Part shown: in pieces, positions 51,791-61,746 of the stretch
Position numbering within the stretch: the first letter of the stretch is position 1
Layout of the letters: the number at the start of each line of letters is the position of its first letter
Assembly (NCBI RefSeq): GCF_000661915.1
Contig: NZ_CP007509.1
Location: 4,291,501-4,355,500, forward strand
DNA: 64,000 nucleotides
DNA from: Stutzerimonas decontaminans
Lineage (GTDB): Bacteria > Pseudomonadota > Gammaproteobacteria > Pseudomonadales > Pseudomonadaceae
Direction of reading: 5' to 3'
Position numbers and translations under genes: made by a program
The notes under the pieces: generated by a model
Database searches by the model: none
What the model saw: the letters and a program-made list of their open reading frames with translations, nothing else
What the model was told of the DNA's origin: nothing

Positions 51791-52906
51791 ATGCGCAAAC
51801 TGAACAACATCCTGCAGTTGGGCATCAAGGAACTGCGCAGCCTGTATCGCGACCCGGCCCTGTTGCTGCTGATCCTCTACGCCTTCACCCTGAGCATTTA
51901 CTCCCAAGCCAACAGTGTGCCGGAGTCGCCGCACCGGGCCAGCATTGGCGTGCTCGACGAGGATCGCTCGCAACTGTCGACGCGCATCGTCGGCGGCTTC
52001 CAGTTGCCCTACTTCATCAAGCCCGCGGCCATCGACCTGGAAACCATGGACAGCGGCATGGACGCCGGGCGCTATACCTTCACCCTGAACATCCCGCCGC
52101 AGTTCCAGCAAGATCTGCTAGCCGGACGCCAGCCAACCATCCAGCTCAATGTCGATGCCACACAAGTCAGCCAAGCGTTCACGGGGGCTGGACATATCCA
52201 GCAGATCATTAATGACGAGGTCGGCGAGTTCCTCAGGCGCTTTCGTGGCGCCAACGCGGTACCCGTCGAAGCGGTGGTACGCATGCAGTACAACCCCAAC
52301 CTGGTGCAATCCTGGTTCGGCTCCGTCAACGCAATCGTCAGCCAGATCACCATGCTGTCGATCATCCTCACCGGCGCCGCACTGATCCGCGAACGCGAAC
52401 ACGGCACCATCGAGCACCTGCTGGTGATGCCCGTCACGCCGTTCGAGATCATGTCGGCCAAGGTCTGGTCGATGGGCCTAGTGGTGCTGGCCGCCACCGC
52501 CCTGTCCATGCGCATCATCATCGAGGGCTGGCTGGCCGTCCCCATTCCCGGCTCCGTGCTGTTGTTCCTCGGCGGTGTCGCCCTGCACCTGTTCGCCACC
52601 ACCTCGATGGGCATCTTCTTCGGCACCCTGGCCCGCTCGATGCCACAGCTGGGCCTGCTGATCATTCTCGTGCTGATGCCTCTGCAGATTCTCTCCGGCG
52701 GCATGACCCCGCGCGAAAGCATGCCGGAAGTCGTACAGAACGTCATGCTGGCGGCACCCACCACGCACTTCGTCGAGCTAGCCCAAGCCATTCTCTTCCG
52801 TGGCGCCGGCCCGGCTGTCGTCTGGCCGCAAATGCTTGCCCTAGGCGCCATCGGTAGCGTGTTTTTCATCGGTGCCTTGTCGCGGCTGCGCAAATCCCTG
52901 CATTGA
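51791..52906 (+). CDS. ABC-2 type permease (YhhJ-like)
   Basis: 371 residues: one N-terminal helix (DPALLLLILYAFTLSIY), a periplasmic loop (~45-180) and five C-terminal helices, including MLSIILTGAALIREREHGTIEHLLVMP. The sequence IREREHGTIEHLLVMPVTPFE is typical of the ABC2_membrane_3 family. It starts one base after the rbbA stop. With the permease half of RbbA it should make the heterodimeric membrane core. Confidence 0.87.
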   Translation: MRKLNNILQLGIKELRSLYRDPALLLLILYAFTLSIYSQANSVPESPHRASIGVLDEDRSQLSTRIVGGFQLPYFIKPAAIDLETMDSGMDAGRYTFTLNIPPQFQQDLLAGRQPTIQLNVDATQVSQAFTGAGHIQQIINDEVGEFLRRFRGANAVPVEAVVRMQYNPNLVQSWFGSVNAIVSQITMLSIILTGAALIREREHGTIEHLLVMPVTPFEIMSAKVWSMGLVVLAATALSMRIIIEGWLAVPIPGSVLLFLGGVALHLFATTSMGIFFGTLARSMPQLGLLIILVLMPLQILSGGMTPRESMPEVVQNVMLAAPTTHFVELAQAILFRGAGPAVVWPQMLALGAIGSVFFIGALSRLRKSLH

Positions 52907-52971
52907 GAAGGCCATCCACACGGTGCCATTCGAATAGACATGCAAGACAGACCAAATAAGGAAACTAATAC

Positions 52972-54423
52972 GTGGAGATAACCACAACCGCTAGGTTGGC
53001 CCTGGTGACAGCCATCTGCCTGGGCATCCCAGCACAGGGCTGGGCAACCTCCCTACCCACCCCGGCCAAAACCGACCTGGTCACCGTGTACAAACAAGCA
53101 GCGAAGAACAACGCCGATATCGCTGCCGCTCGCGCCGACTACCAGGCGCGTCGCGAAGTGGTGCCGCAGGCGCGTGCCGGGCTGCTGCCCAACCTGTCGG
53201 CGGGGGCCAATTATGGCGATACCCGCACCGAGCTCGATTCGCCGAGTAACACCCTGTCGCGCAGCGGTCTGGTGTATCAGGCCAACCTGAGCCAGCCACT
53301 GTTCCGTGCCGATCGATGGTTCCAGCTGCAGGCGGCCGAGGCGACCAGTGAGCAGGCGGCGCTGGAGCTGTCAGCGACCGAGCAGAGCTTGATTCTGCAG
53401 AGCGCCGAGACCTACTTTGCCGTGTTGCGCGCCCAGGACACCCTGGCCTCGACCCGTGCCGAAGAGGCGGCGTTCAAGCGCCAGCTGGATCAGGCCAACG
53501 AGCGCTTCGATGTTGGCCTTTCCGACAAGACCGACGTGCTCGAAGCGCAGGCCGGTTTCGACACTGCCCGAGCCAACCGCATTCTCGCCGAGCGCGCCGT
53601 GGATGATGCCTTCGAGGCCCTGGTGGCGCTGACCAATCGCAGCTACACGGCAGTCGAAGGTATCGTGCATACCTTGCCGGTATTGGCGCCGACACCGAAC
53701 GACGCCAAAACCTGGGTCGATACCGCCGCTGCGCAGAACCTCAATCTGCAGGCCAGCTTCTTCGCGGTCGATGCTGCCGAGGAAAACCTGCGCCAGCGCA
53801 AGGCCGGCCATGCGCCGACCCTGGATGCCGTGGCCAGCTATCAGAAGGGCGACAATGACAGCCTGGGCTTTACCAACTCTGCTGCGTCACCCACTACATA
53901 CGGTGGCGATGTTTCGCAGCGCTCCATCGGCCTGCAACTGAATATCCCGCTGTACAGCGGCGGCCTGACCAGCTCGCAGGTGCGTGAGGCCTATCAGCGC
54001 CTGGGGCAGACCGAGCAGTTGCGCGAAAGCTTGCGCCGCCAGGTGGTGCAGAACACCCGTAACCTGTTCCGTGCGGTGAATACCGACGTGGAGACCGTGC
54101 AGGCGCGCCGCCAGTCGATCATCTCCAACCAGAGCGCCCTGGAAGCCACCGAGATCGGCTACCAGGTCGGCACCCGCAACATCGTCGATGTGCTCGATGC
54201 CCAGCGTCAGCTGTACAGCGCGGTGCGCAACTACAACGACGCGCGCTATGACTACATCCTCAACAACCTGCGCCTGAAGCAGGCCGCCGGCACCCTCAGT
54301 CCGGCTGACCTGGAAGCGCTGGACAGCTTCCTCAAGCCTGACTACAACCCGGACAAAGACTTCCTACCGGAAGAAACATTAGAAGCCAACTTTACTGACG
54401 ACAACTTAGGAGCATCATCATGA
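52972..54423 (+). CDS. TolC-family outer membrane protein
   Basis: 483 residues. The start is GTG at 52972 with AAGGA before it; a signal peptide (LALVTAICLGIPAQGWA) follows. Two OEP repeats cover the rest: DIAAARADYQARREVVPQA and later RQVVQNTRNLFRAVNTDVE with GTRNIVDVLDAQRQLY, the family marks. It would form the outer-membrane channel for the HlyD/RbbA pump just upstream. It overlaps the lipoprotein gene by ATGA. Confidence 0.9.
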   Translation: MEITTTARLALVTAICLGIPAQGWATSLPTPAKTDLVTVYKQAAKNNADIAAARADYQARREVVPQARAGLLPNLSAGANYGDTRTELDSPSNTLSRSGLVYQANLSQPLFRADRWFQLQAAEATSEQAALELSATEQSLILQSAETYFAVLRAQDTLASTRAEEAAFKRQLDQANERFDVGLSDKTDVLEAQAGFDTARANRILAERAVDDAFEALVALTNRSYTAVEGIVHTLPVLAPTPNDAKTWVDTAAAQNLNLQASFFAVDAAEENLRQRKAGHAPTLDAVASYQKGDNDSLGFTNSAASPTTYGGDVSQRSIGLQLNIPLYSGGLTSSQVREAYQRLGQTEQLRESLRRQVVQNTRNLFRAVNTDVETVQARRQSIISNQSALEATEIGYQVGTRNIVDVLDAQRQLYSAVRNYNDARYDYILNNLRLKQAAGTLSPADLEALDSFLKPDYNPDKDFLPEETLEANFTDDNLGASS

Positions 54424-54635
54424 AAAAAATCTGCCTTGTACTTTCCGCTCTGACTCTCAGCCTGCTTGCTGGCTGTTCTACCCCCTCGCTGATCGTGCTC
54501 AACAGCGGTCAGGAAATCCAGACACTAGACGAACCCAAATACGATGCAAAAAGTGGTTTCTACGAATTTAAGCAACCTGACGGGAAACCCCAACGTATAA
54601 ATAAAGATCAGGTGAATACCATCAGGACGCTCTGA
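54420..54635 (+). CDS. YgdI/YgdR-type small lipoprotein
   Basis: 71 residues with a lipoprotein signal peptide (LVLSALTLSLLAGC) and a small SH3-like domain (LIVLNSGQEIQTLDEPKYD, FYEFKQPDGKPQRINKDQV) that matches DUF903/YgdR. Function unknown. It shares its first bases with the tolC stop and closes the export operon. Confidence 0.85.
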   Translation: MKKICLVLSALTLSLLAGCSTPSLIVLNSGQEIQTLDEPKYDAKSGFYEFKQPDGKPQRINKDQVNTIRTL

Positions 54636-54776
54636 TTCAGCAATGACAGCGGTTTCGTGATACCACCTTCAAACTTTCTAACCCCATTTATCACGACTGC
54701 ATTGAACTTGTTAAACATTAGGAAAACTCCGAAAGAGTCTGCCCGGTAGTTATTACTAGACCAAGGAGGTCTCGCT

Positions 54777-56204
54777 ATGTCTGACTCGACTCAAAAACTG
54801 CGCCTCGGCGCGTTGATCGCTCTGGTTGTTGGTTCAATGGTTGGCGGCGGGATCTTCTCCCTGCCGCAGAATATCGCCGCCAGTGCCAGTGCCGGCGCCA
54901 CCCTTATTGGCTGGCTGATCACCGGTGTCGGCATGCTCACCCTGGCTTTCGTCTTCCAGACCCTGGCCAACCGCAAACCCGACCTCAATGGCGGGGTGTA
55001 TGCCTACGCTAAGGCCGGCTTCGGCGACTACATGGGTTTCTCCTCGGCTTGGGGTTACTGGATCAGCGCCTGGATCGGCAACGTCAGCTACATGGTGTTG
55101 CTGTTCTCCACCCTCGGCTACTTCTTTCCGGTATTCGGCGAGGGCAACACCCTGCCGGCGATCATCTGCGCCTCTATCGTGCTCTGGCTGCTGCACTTTC
55201 TGGTGCTGCGCGGGATCAGGGAAGCGGCCTTCATTAATACCATCACCACCATCGCCAAGATGCTGCCGCTGGCGCTGTTCATCGTCATCGCCGCCGTCGC
55301 CTTCAAGATGGACGTGTTCACCTCGGACTTCTGGGGCAGCGGCAACACCGAGCTCGGCAGCGTGATGGATCAGGTGCGCAACATGATGCTGGTCACCGTC
55401 TGGGTGTTCATCGGTATCGAGGGTGCGAGCATCTTCTCCGCCCGCGCCGAGAAACGCAGCGATGTCGGCAAGGCCACCGTCATCGGCTTCATCGGCGTGC
55501 TCCTGCTATTAGTGCTGGTCAACATCCTCAGTCAGGGCATCCTCGCCCAGGCCGAACTGGCCGGACTGAAAAACCCGTCGATGGCTGCCGTGCTGGAACA
55601 GGTAGTCGGCCCCTGGGGGGCGCAACTGATCTCCATCGGCCTGATCATCTCGCTGGCCGGGGCGCTGCTGTCGTGGACACTACTGTGCGCCGAGATTCTC
55701 TTCGCCAGCGCCAGTGACCACACCATGCCGGAGTTCCTGCGCAAGGAGAACGCCAACCAGGTCCCGGCTAACGCGCTGTGGCTGTCCAACGGGCTGATCC
55801 AGCTGTTTCTGATCATCACCCTGTTCAGCGAGTCCACCTACCTCAGCCTGCTGTATCTGGCCACCTCGATGATTCTGGTGCCGTACTTCTGGTCGAGTGC
55901 CTACGCCGTGCTGCTGGCCTTGCGCGGCGAGACCTACGAAAACGCCGCCGGCGAACGCAACAAGGATCTGCTGATCGCGCTGATCTCCACGCTGTATGCG
56001 GTGTGGCTGGTGTACGCCGCCGGCGTGCAGTACCTGCTGCTCTCCGCGCTGCTCTATGCCCCTGGCGCAATCCTGTTCGCCAAGGCCAAGCGCGAGCTGG
56101 GCCAACCGGTGTTCACGGGCGTCGAGAAGCTGATCTTCATCGCCGTACTGATCGGCGCCGGCATTGCCGCATTCGGCCTGTATGACGGTTTCCTGAGTTT
56201 GTAA
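54777..56204 (+). CDS. arcD: Arginine/ornithine antiporter
   Basis: 475 residues with about 12-13 membrane helices, of the APC superfamily. The first helix has the substrate loop VVGSMVGGGIFSLPQNIA. The ArcD-type GYWISAWIGNVSYMVLL and FIGIEGASIFSARAEKR follow. It exchanges external arginine for internal ornithine, feeding the ADI pathway. The ribosome binding site AAGGAGG is strong. A weak Anr-like sequence (TTGAACTTGTTAAA at 54702-54715) lies upstream. Confidence 0.93.
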   Translation: MSDSTQKLRLGALIALVVGSMVGGGIFSLPQNIAASASAGATLIGWLITGVGMLTLAFVFQTLANRKPDLNGGVYAYAKAGFGDYMGFSSAWGYWISAWIGNVSYMVLLFSTLGYFFPVFGEGNTLPAIICASIVLWLLHFLVLRGIREAAFINTITTIAKMLPLALFIVIAAVAFKMDVFTSDFWGSGNTELGSVMDQVRNMMLVTVWVFIGIEGASIFSARAEKRSDVGKATVIGFIGVLLLLVLVNILSQGILAQAELAGLKNPSMAAVLEQVVGPWGAQLISIGLIISLAGALLSWTLLCAEILFASASDHTMPEFLRKENANQVPANALWLSNGLIQLFLIITLFSESTYLSLLYLATSMILVPYFWSSAYAVLLALRGETYENAAGERNKDLLIALISTLYAVWLVYAAGVQYLLLSALLYAPGAILFAKAKRELGQPVFTGVEKLIFIAVLIGAGIAAFGLYDGFLSL

Positions 56205-56211
56205 AAGTGCC

Positions 56212-56230
56212 GCCCCGGACCTTCCGGGGC
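56212..56230 (+). promoter_or_regulatory. GC hairpin between arcD and arcA
   Basis: GCCCCGG (56212-56218) and CCGGGGC (56224-56230) form a 7-bp stem with a 5-base loop. There is no T-run. It may be an mRNA processing or stability element separating arcD from arcABC messages. Confidence 0.5.
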
Positions 56231-56255
56231 CACGTTCCACGAGAAGGAGTTTGAC

Positions 56256-57506
56256 ATGTCCAAGAAAGCCCTAGGCGTTCATTCCGAAGCCGGCAAGCTG
56301 CACAAGGTGATGGTCTGCTCGCCCGGCCTTGCGCACCTGCGCCTGACCCCCGCCAACTGCGACGAACTGCTGTTCGACGACGTGATCTGGGTATCGCAGG
56401 CCAAGCGCGACCATTTCGATTTCATGACCAAGATGCGTGAACGCGGTATAGAGGTCGTGGAGATGCACAACCTGCTCGAAGAGACCGTGCGCAACCCGCA
56501 AGCGCTGCAGTGGATTCTCGAGCGCAAGATCACCCCCAACAGCGTCGGCCTCGGTCTGCAGAACGAAGTTCGTTCGTTTATCGAAAGCCTGGAGCCACGG
56601 CGCATCGCCGAATTCCTGATCGGCGGCGTGTCCGGCGCAGACCTGCAGAAATACAAAGATTCGGAAGCAGCGAAGATGTTCAACGCCTATCTGGGCGAGT
56701 CCAGCTTCATCTTCCCGCCGCTGCCCAACACCCAGTTCACCCGCGACACCACCTGCTGGATCTACGGCGGCGTAACCCTCAACCCGATGTACTGGCCGGC
56801 GCGCCGCCAGGAAACCCTGCTCGCCAGTGCCATCTACAAATTCCACCCGGACTTCATCAATGAAGAGTTCGAGGTCTGGTATGGCGACCCGGATCAGGAT
56901 CACGGCTCGGCCACCCTCGAAGGCGGCGACGTGATGCCAATCGGCAACGGTACCGTGCTGATCGGCATGGGTGAGCGCAGCTCGCACCAGGCCATCGGCC
57001 AGGTGGCGCGTACCCTGTTCGCCAAAGGCGCCGCCGACAAGGTGATAGTCGCCGGCCTGGGCAAATCGCGCTCGGCCATGCACCTGGACACCGTGTTCAG
57101 CTTCTGCGACCGCGACCTAGTGACCATCTTCCCGGAAGTGGCCAACTCCATCGTGCCCTTCGTGCTGCGCCCGGATGAAAGCAAGCCTGGCGGTATCGAC
57201 CTGCGCCGCGACGAGCGCAGCTTCCTCGACGTGGTCGCCGAGTCGCTCAACCTGAAGAAACTGCGCGTGGTGGAAACCGGCGGCGACGCCTACGAGGCCG
57301 AACGCGAGCAGTGGGACGACGGCAACAACGTGGTCTGCCTGGAACCCGGCGTGGTCATCGGCTACGACCGCAACACCTACACCAACACCCTGCTGCGCAA
57401 GGCCGGCGTCGAGGTCATCACCATCAGCGCCAGCGAACTGGGACGCGGCCGTGGCGGCGGCCACTGCATGACCTGTCCGATCATCCGCGACCCAATCGAT
57501 TACTGA
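56256..57506 (+). CDS. arcA: Arginine deiminase
   Basis: 416 residues. Hydrolyses arginine to citrulline and ammonia. The guanidino-group-modifying fold shows [40 protein letters not shown] and the C-terminal [10 protein letters not shown] with catalytic Cys404. AAGGAG lies 9 bases before the ATG. It follows arcD by 51 bases. Confidence 0.95.
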   Translation: MSKKALGVHSEAGKLHKVMVCSPGLAHLRLTPANCDELLFDDVIWVSQAKRDHFDFMTKMRERGIEVVEMHNLLEETVRNPQALQWILERKITPNSVGLGLQNEVRSFIESLEPRRIAEFLIGGVSGADLQKYKDSEAAKMFNAYLGESSFIFPPLPNTQFTRDTTCWIYGGVTLNPMYWPARRQETLLASAIYKFHPDFINEEFEVWYGDPDQDHGSATLEGGDVMPIGNGTVLIGMGERSSHQAIGQVARTLFAKGAADKVIVAGLGKSRSAMHLDTVFSFCDRDLVTIFPEVANSIVPFVLRPDESKPGGIDLRRDERSFLDVVAESLNLKKLRVVETGGDAYEAEREQWDDGNNVVCLEPGVVIGYDRNTYTNTLLRKAGVEVITISASELGRGRGGGHCMTCPIIRDPIDY

Positions 57507-57519
57507 CGGACACATATTC

Positions 57520-57595
57520 GTAGGGTGGACATGGCGCAGCCTTGTCCACCTTTGCCAGCAAGAAGGCGGACAAGCCTGCAGCATGTCCGCCCTAC
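57520..57595. repeat. Intergenic palindromic repeat between arcA and arcB
   Basis: Outer arms GTAGGG (57520) and CCCTAC (57595) pair. Inside are two hairpins: GGTGGACA with TGTCCACC, and GGCGGACA with TGTCCGCC. It is the same family as 12439-12508. Confidence 0.75.
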
Positions 57596-57624
57596 AGTTG
57601 CCCTTGCCAACGGAGCGAAATCTC

Positions 57625-58635
57625 ATGGCTTTCAACATGCACAACCGCAACCTGCTCAGCCTGATGCACCACAGCACCCGTGAGCTGCGTTACCTGCTCG
57701 ACCTGTCGCGCGACCTCAAGCGCGCCAAGTACACCGGCACCGAGCAGCAGCACCTGAGCCGCAAGAACATCGCGCTGATCTTCGAGAAGACCTCGACCCG
57801 CACCCGCTGCGCCTTCGAGGTGGCCGCCTACGACCAGGGCGCCAACGTCACCTACATCGACCCCGGCTCCTCGCAGATCGGTCACAAGGAGTCGATGAAG
57901 GACACCGCTCGCGTGCTCGGACGCATGTACGACGCCATCGAGTATCGCGGCTTCAAGCAGGAGATTGTCGAGGAACTGGCCACCTACGCCGGCGTGCCGG
58001 TGTTCAACGGTCTGACCGACGAGTACCACCCCACGCAGATGCTCGCCGACGTGCTGACCATGCGCGAGCACAGCGACAAGCCGCTGCACGACATCGCCTA
58101 CGCCTACCTCGGCGATGCGCGCAACAACATGGGCAACTCGCTGCTGCTGATCGGCGCCAAGCTCGGCATGGACGTGCGCATCGCCGCGCCCAAGGCGCTG
58201 TGGCCGAGCGCCGAACATGTCGCCGCCTGCAAGAAATTCGCCGAGGAAAGCGGCGCCCGCCTGCTGCTCACTGAAGACCCGAAGGAAGCGGTCAAGGGCG
58301 TCGACTTCGTCCACACCGACGTCTGGGTGTCGATGGGCGAGCCGGTGGAAGCCTGGGGTGAACGCATCCAGGAACTGCTGCCGTACCAAGTCAACGCCGA
58401 AATCATGAAGGCCGCCGGCAACCCGCGGGTGAAGTTCATGCACTGCCTGCCGGCCTTCCACAACAGCGAAACCAAGGTCGGCAAGCAGATCGCCGAACAG
58501 TATCCGCACCTGAAGAACGGCATCGAAGTGACCGAGGACGTCTTCGAGTCGCCATGGAACATCGCCTTCGAGCAGGCGGAAAACCGCATGCACACCATCA
58601 AGGCGATTCTGGTCGCGACCCTGGCCGACATCTAA
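57625..58635 (+). CDS. arcB: Catabolic ornithine carbamoyltransferase
   Basis: 336 residues from the ATG at 57625 with GGAG upstream; the frame extends to 57583 through the repeat. It splits citrulline with phosphate into ornithine and carbamoyl phosphate. Carbamoyl-phosphate motif [21 protein letters not shown], and ornithine site MHCLPAFHN are present. The N-terminal [21 protein letters not shown] matches the catabolic form, a dodecamer in P. aeruginosa. Confidence 0.94.
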   Translation: MAFNMHNRNLLSLMHHSTRELRYLLDLSRDLKRAKYTGTEQQHLSRKNIALIFEKTSTRTRCAFEVAAYDQGANVTYIDPGSSQIGHKESMKDTARVLGRMYDAIEYRGFKQEIVEELATYAGVPVFNGLTDEYHPTQMLADVLTMREHSDKPLHDIAYAYLGDARNNMGNSLLLIGAKLGMDVRIAAPKALWPSAEHVAACKKFAEESGARLLLTEDPKEAVKGVDFVHTDVWVSMGEPVEAWGERIQELLPYQVNAEIMKAAGNPRVKFMHCLPAFHNSETKVGKQIAEQYPHLKNGIEVTEDVFESPWNIAFEQAENRMHTIKAILVATLADI

Positions 58636-58637
58636 AC

Positions 58638-58701
58638 CGTAGCCCGGATGCAATCCGGGGCAATCGCCCCCTCGCCATCCCCGGATTGCATCCGGGCTAC
58701 G
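58638..58701. repeat. Long perfect inverted repeat between arcB and arcC
   Basis: The 23 bases at 58638-58660 (starting CGTAGCCCGGATGCAATCC) are exactly inverted at 58679-58701 around an 18-base loop. This sequence is a REP/BIME-type intergenic repeat common in many gammaproteobacteria. In the transcript it makes a very stable hairpin between arcB and arcC. Confidence 0.85.
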
Positions 58702-58724
58702 AACGAGAACAAGGAGCAACCATC

Positions 58725-59651
58725 ATGCGACTCGTCATCGCCCTGGGCGGCAACGCCCTGCTTCGTCGCGGCGAAGCCATGACCGCGGAAAACCAGCGTG
58801 AAAATGTACGTATCGCCTGTGAGCAGATAGCCAAGGTTGCAGGCGGAAACGAGCTGGTGATCGCTCACGGCAACGGCCCACAAGTCGGCCTGCTGGCCCT
58901 GCAGGGCAATGCCTTCGACGCCGCCAATCCTTACCCGCTGGATGTACTCGGCGCCGAAACTGAAGGCATGATCGGCTACATGATCGAGCAGGAGCTGGGC
59001 AACCTGCTGCCGTTCGAGGTGCCCTTCGCCACCATCCTCACCCAGGTCGAAGTGGACAGCGCCGATCCAGCGTTCAAGAAACCAACCAAACCTATAGGCC
59101 CGGTCTACGCCAAGGAAGAAGCCGAACGCCTGGCCGCCGAGAAAGGCTGGAGCATCGCCCCGGACGGTGACAAGTTCCGCCGCGTCGTGGCCAGCCCACG
59201 GCCACAACGCATCTTCGAAATTCGCCCGATCAAATGGCTGCTGGAAAAAGGCAGCGTGGTGATCTGCGCCGGTGGCGGCGGTATTCCCACCATGTACGAC
59301 GGCAACAAATTGCATGGCGTGGAGGCGGTGATCGACAAGGATCTGTGCTCGTCACTGCTCGCCGAACAGCTCAACGCCGACCTGCTGGTAATCGCCACCG
59401 ACGTCGACGCCACCTATATCGACTGGGGCAAGCCGACGCAGAAATCCATCGCCGAAGCTCACCCCGACGAGCTGGACAAACTCGGCTTTGCCGCCGGCTC
59501 CATGGGGCCGAAGGTGCAAGCCGCCTGCGAGTTCGCCCGCAACACTGGCAGCACGGCGGTGATCGGCTCGCTGGAAAATATCGAGGCCATCGTCCAGGGC
59601 AAATCCGGTACCCGGATCAGCCTGGATTACAGCGCCATCGCCTATCGCTGA
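58725..59651 (+). CDS. arcC: Carbamate kinase
   Basis: 308 residues from the ATG at 58725 (AAGGAG 8 bases before). Converts carbamoyl phosphate and ADP to ATP, CO2 and ammonia: the energy-yielding step. Amino-acid-kinase motifs: [57 protein letters not shown] and [14 protein letters not shown]. Last gene of arcDABC; a clear terminator is not seen after it. Confidence 0.95.
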   Translation: MRLVIALGGNALLRRGEAMTAENQRENVRIACEQIAKVAGGNELVIAHGNGPQVGLLALQGNAFDAANPYPLDVLGAETEGMIGYMIEQELGNLLPFEVPFATILTQVEVDSADPAFKKPTKPIGPVYAKEEAERLAAEKGWSIAPDGDKFRRVVASPRPQRIFEIRPIKWLLEKGSVVICAGGGGIPTMYDGNKLHGVEAVIDKDLCSSLLAEQLNADLLVIATDVDATYIDWGKPTQKSIAEAHPDELDKLGFAAGSMGPKVQAACEFARNTGSTAVIGSLENIEAIVQGKSGTRISLDYSAIAYR

Positions 59652-60098
59652 AGGAGAGATGCCAACATGTTCGAGCCCGGCCATCTGCATCGCGATAACT
59701 TGGACAAACTCGAGACAATCTAGAGGGCTACGAGGTTCACTTGGTTTTCACCAGTATGCTTCGACTCTACATCTCAGCCTTGCGACCGACTAATCTCCCA
59801 GAACACTCTGCCATGGCGCATGGGTCACTGCAATTTGCTGCCCGAGTCGTTGCTCGATGATGGGGTTCACGGCATTAGGCTGAATCCCTTACCGTCATCG
59901 AGCACGGCGTAACGTCCACTGGCGAGCAGACGCTACGCCGTAGATGCCTATCACGCGCCGATCATCAAGGATTGGTCGGTGCTCTAACCCCGTTTCGGCG
60001 GCGATCTCGAGAGCGAACTGGGTTCGCTCTCGATTGCGCAACGTCGCCTGCAGGTTACGCGTCAGGATTACACGACGACCTTGAACTGCTCAGGCGTC
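59652..60098. other. Decayed non-coding stretch after arcC
   Basis: No intact gene is seen and all six frames are broken. It includes a perfect 11-bp hairpin CGAGAGCGAAC/GTTCGCTCTCG (60008-60018 with 60022-60032) and a CGGCGTA/TACGCCG inverted repeat near 59905-59940. This looks like gene debris at an insertion hot spot. Confidence 0.4.
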
Positions 60099-60330
60099 TC
60101 AGCGCGCGAAGATCTTCTGGAACCCAAATGCCACCAGTGCCCCACCGGCCCAACCGTTCATAGCCCGATACGCAGGTAGCCATCACGAAAGGCCAACGTG
60201 CCGAAAATCCAAACGAGCCCGATTTGCCAACCTAGGAGTAGCACTCTAGTCAGCAGGAGAGTGATCGGGTAGAACCAGAGCGGAAAGGCGGCCGGGAATA
60301 TGGCGGCGAAAGAGCTAGAAGTCGCGCTGA
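60099..60330 (-). pseudogene. Remnant of a LysE/RhtB-type exporter gene
   Basis: Minus-strand translation gives FPLWFYPITLLLTRVLLLG, then WQIGLVWIFGTLAFRDGYLR and a stop. A frameshifted continuation MNGWAGGALVAFGFQKIFAR ends at TGA 60099. Hydrophobic helices ending in GGALVAFG are like LysE-family C-termini. The N-terminal part is absent and the frame is broken, so the gene is dead. Confidence 0.45.
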
Positions 60331-60474
60331 CTTCAAAACTGAGCAGCAGCTACCGAAAACAACGCAAGATTCGCTTCCCGGTTTGAGACAACTCATTCGG
60401 GACGCTCCGTCGGGCCGCAGAATCGAAGTCCAAAGGAACAGCTGGTTCATAGCCTCTCACTAGGTATAGTGCGG

Positions 60475-60566
60475 ATTCCACGGTCATCTGGCCACCCATT
60501 CCATAAGCATCTGACCACCGATTCCACGGTGATCCGGCCACTGATTCCACGGCCATCCGGCCACTC
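60475..60566 (+). repeat. Four 23-bp IS21 terminal repeats
   Basis: Units at 60475, 60498, 60521 and 60544. Units 1, 3 and 4 share ATTCCACGG-N2-ATC-N-GGCCAC; unit 2 (ATTCCATAAGCATCTGACCAC) is the most diverged. Confidence 0.85.
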
Positions 60567-61536
60567 AACCGGGCAGGCAGTAACGCAGGATTTCTTCACT
60601 ACCATCGACCTCTTTTTCGAAGCAGAGAGGTCGTCGTGGAGCGTTTATCCATGCGTAAGATTCGCGAAGTACTTCGTCTCAAGTTCGAGGTCGGGCTATC
60701 GGCTCGCCAGATTGCAGTCAGTGTGCAGGTCGGTCGTGTCACCGTCGGCGATTACCTCAACCGCTTTGCCGCCAGCGGTCTAGCCTGGCCCTGTTCGTTG
60801 TCCGATTCCGAACTGGAGCAGCAGCTGTTCCCGCCACCGCCGGCGGTACCCTCCGAACAACGACCGCTGCCTGATTGGTCTTGGGTGCATGCCGAGCTGC
60901 GTCGCCCCGGCGTGACCCTGGCGCTGCTCTGGCAGGAGTACCGCCTGAACCAGCCGCAGGGTTTTCAGTACAGCTGGTTCTGCGAGCACTACCGGGCCTG
61001 GCAGGGCAAGCTGGACGTGGTGATGCGCCAGGAGCATCGCGTCGGCGAGAAGTTGTTCGTCGACTACGCCGGGCAGACGGTGCCGGTTATCGACCGCCAC
61101 AGCGGCGAGATCCGCCGGGCGCAGGTGTTCGTCGCGGTGCTTGGCGCGTCCAGCTACACCTTCGCCGAAGCCACCTGGTCGCAGCAGCTGCCGGACTGGC
61201 TAGGCTCGCATACCCGTTGCTTCGCCTTCCTCGGCGGCGTGCCGGAGATCGTGGTGCCGGACAACCTGCGCAGCGCGGTAAGCAAGGCCCATCGTTACGA
61301 GCCGGACATCAACCCCAGCTACCGCGACCTTGCCGAGCACTACGGAGTGGCGGTGGTGCCGGCGCGGGCGCGTAAGCCGCGCGACAAGGCCAAGGCCGAA
61401 GTCGGCGTGCAGGTGGTCGAGCGCTGGATCCTCGCGGCCCTGCGCAACCGTCAGTTCTTCTCCTTGGATGAACTCAACAGCGCCATCTCCGTGTTGCTGG
61501 AGCGGCTCAATCGCCGCCTGCGGATTTCGGAGCATC
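60475..61536 (+). mobile_element. IS21-family element, left part (interrupted)
   Basis: The left end has four tandem 23-bp repeats starting ATTCCACGG (60475-60566), the multiple transposase-binding sites typical of IS21 family. An istA begins at 60636. The element is broken at about 61536 by the left end of another IS21-family element. Its remainder, if present, must lie beyond the window. Confidence 0.8.
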
Positions 61537-61586
61537 GTGACCGGCCGTTTCGGTTGATCGTGACCGGTCATTTCGCTAACGCGTGA
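60636..61586 (+). pseudogene. istA: IstA transposase, 3'-truncated by a second IS
   Basis: The GTG at 60636 has AGAGAGG upstream. Residues ~1-45 are an HTH (REVLRLKFEVGLSARQIAVS), then the DDE core ([53 protein letters not shown]). From about residue 300 the frame reads into repeats of the inserted element and stops at 61586. The usual C-terminal ~200 residues are missing, so it is probably inactive. Confidence 0.85.
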
Positions 61587-61685
61587 CCGCTGATTTCGCT
61601 AACAACGTGACCGATTTTCCACCTGTTCCGAAACAGGCGGTCACGGCTTACCGAAATCGTCGGTCACGGTTTAGCGAAAACCTTC
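61537..61685. repeat. Left-end direct and inverted repeats of the second IS21 element
   Basis: Four direct GTGACCG-N~5-TTTCGCTAA-type units spaced 23-24 bp are followed by a CCTGTT/AACAGG hairpin (61622-61637) and two inverted CGGTCAC units 23 bp apart. These are presumed transposase-binding sites. Confidence 0.8.
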
Positions 61686-61746
61686 CCCCTGCGTTGCGCA
61701 TGACCTGACGCGACCGTCACCCTCGCCCGATTTCGGGAGACGAGGG

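Noticed and set aside
54702..54715. Anr box for arcD
   Set aside because: TTGAACTTGTTAAA matches only seven of ten consensus positions. It is mentioned with arcD but not called as a site.
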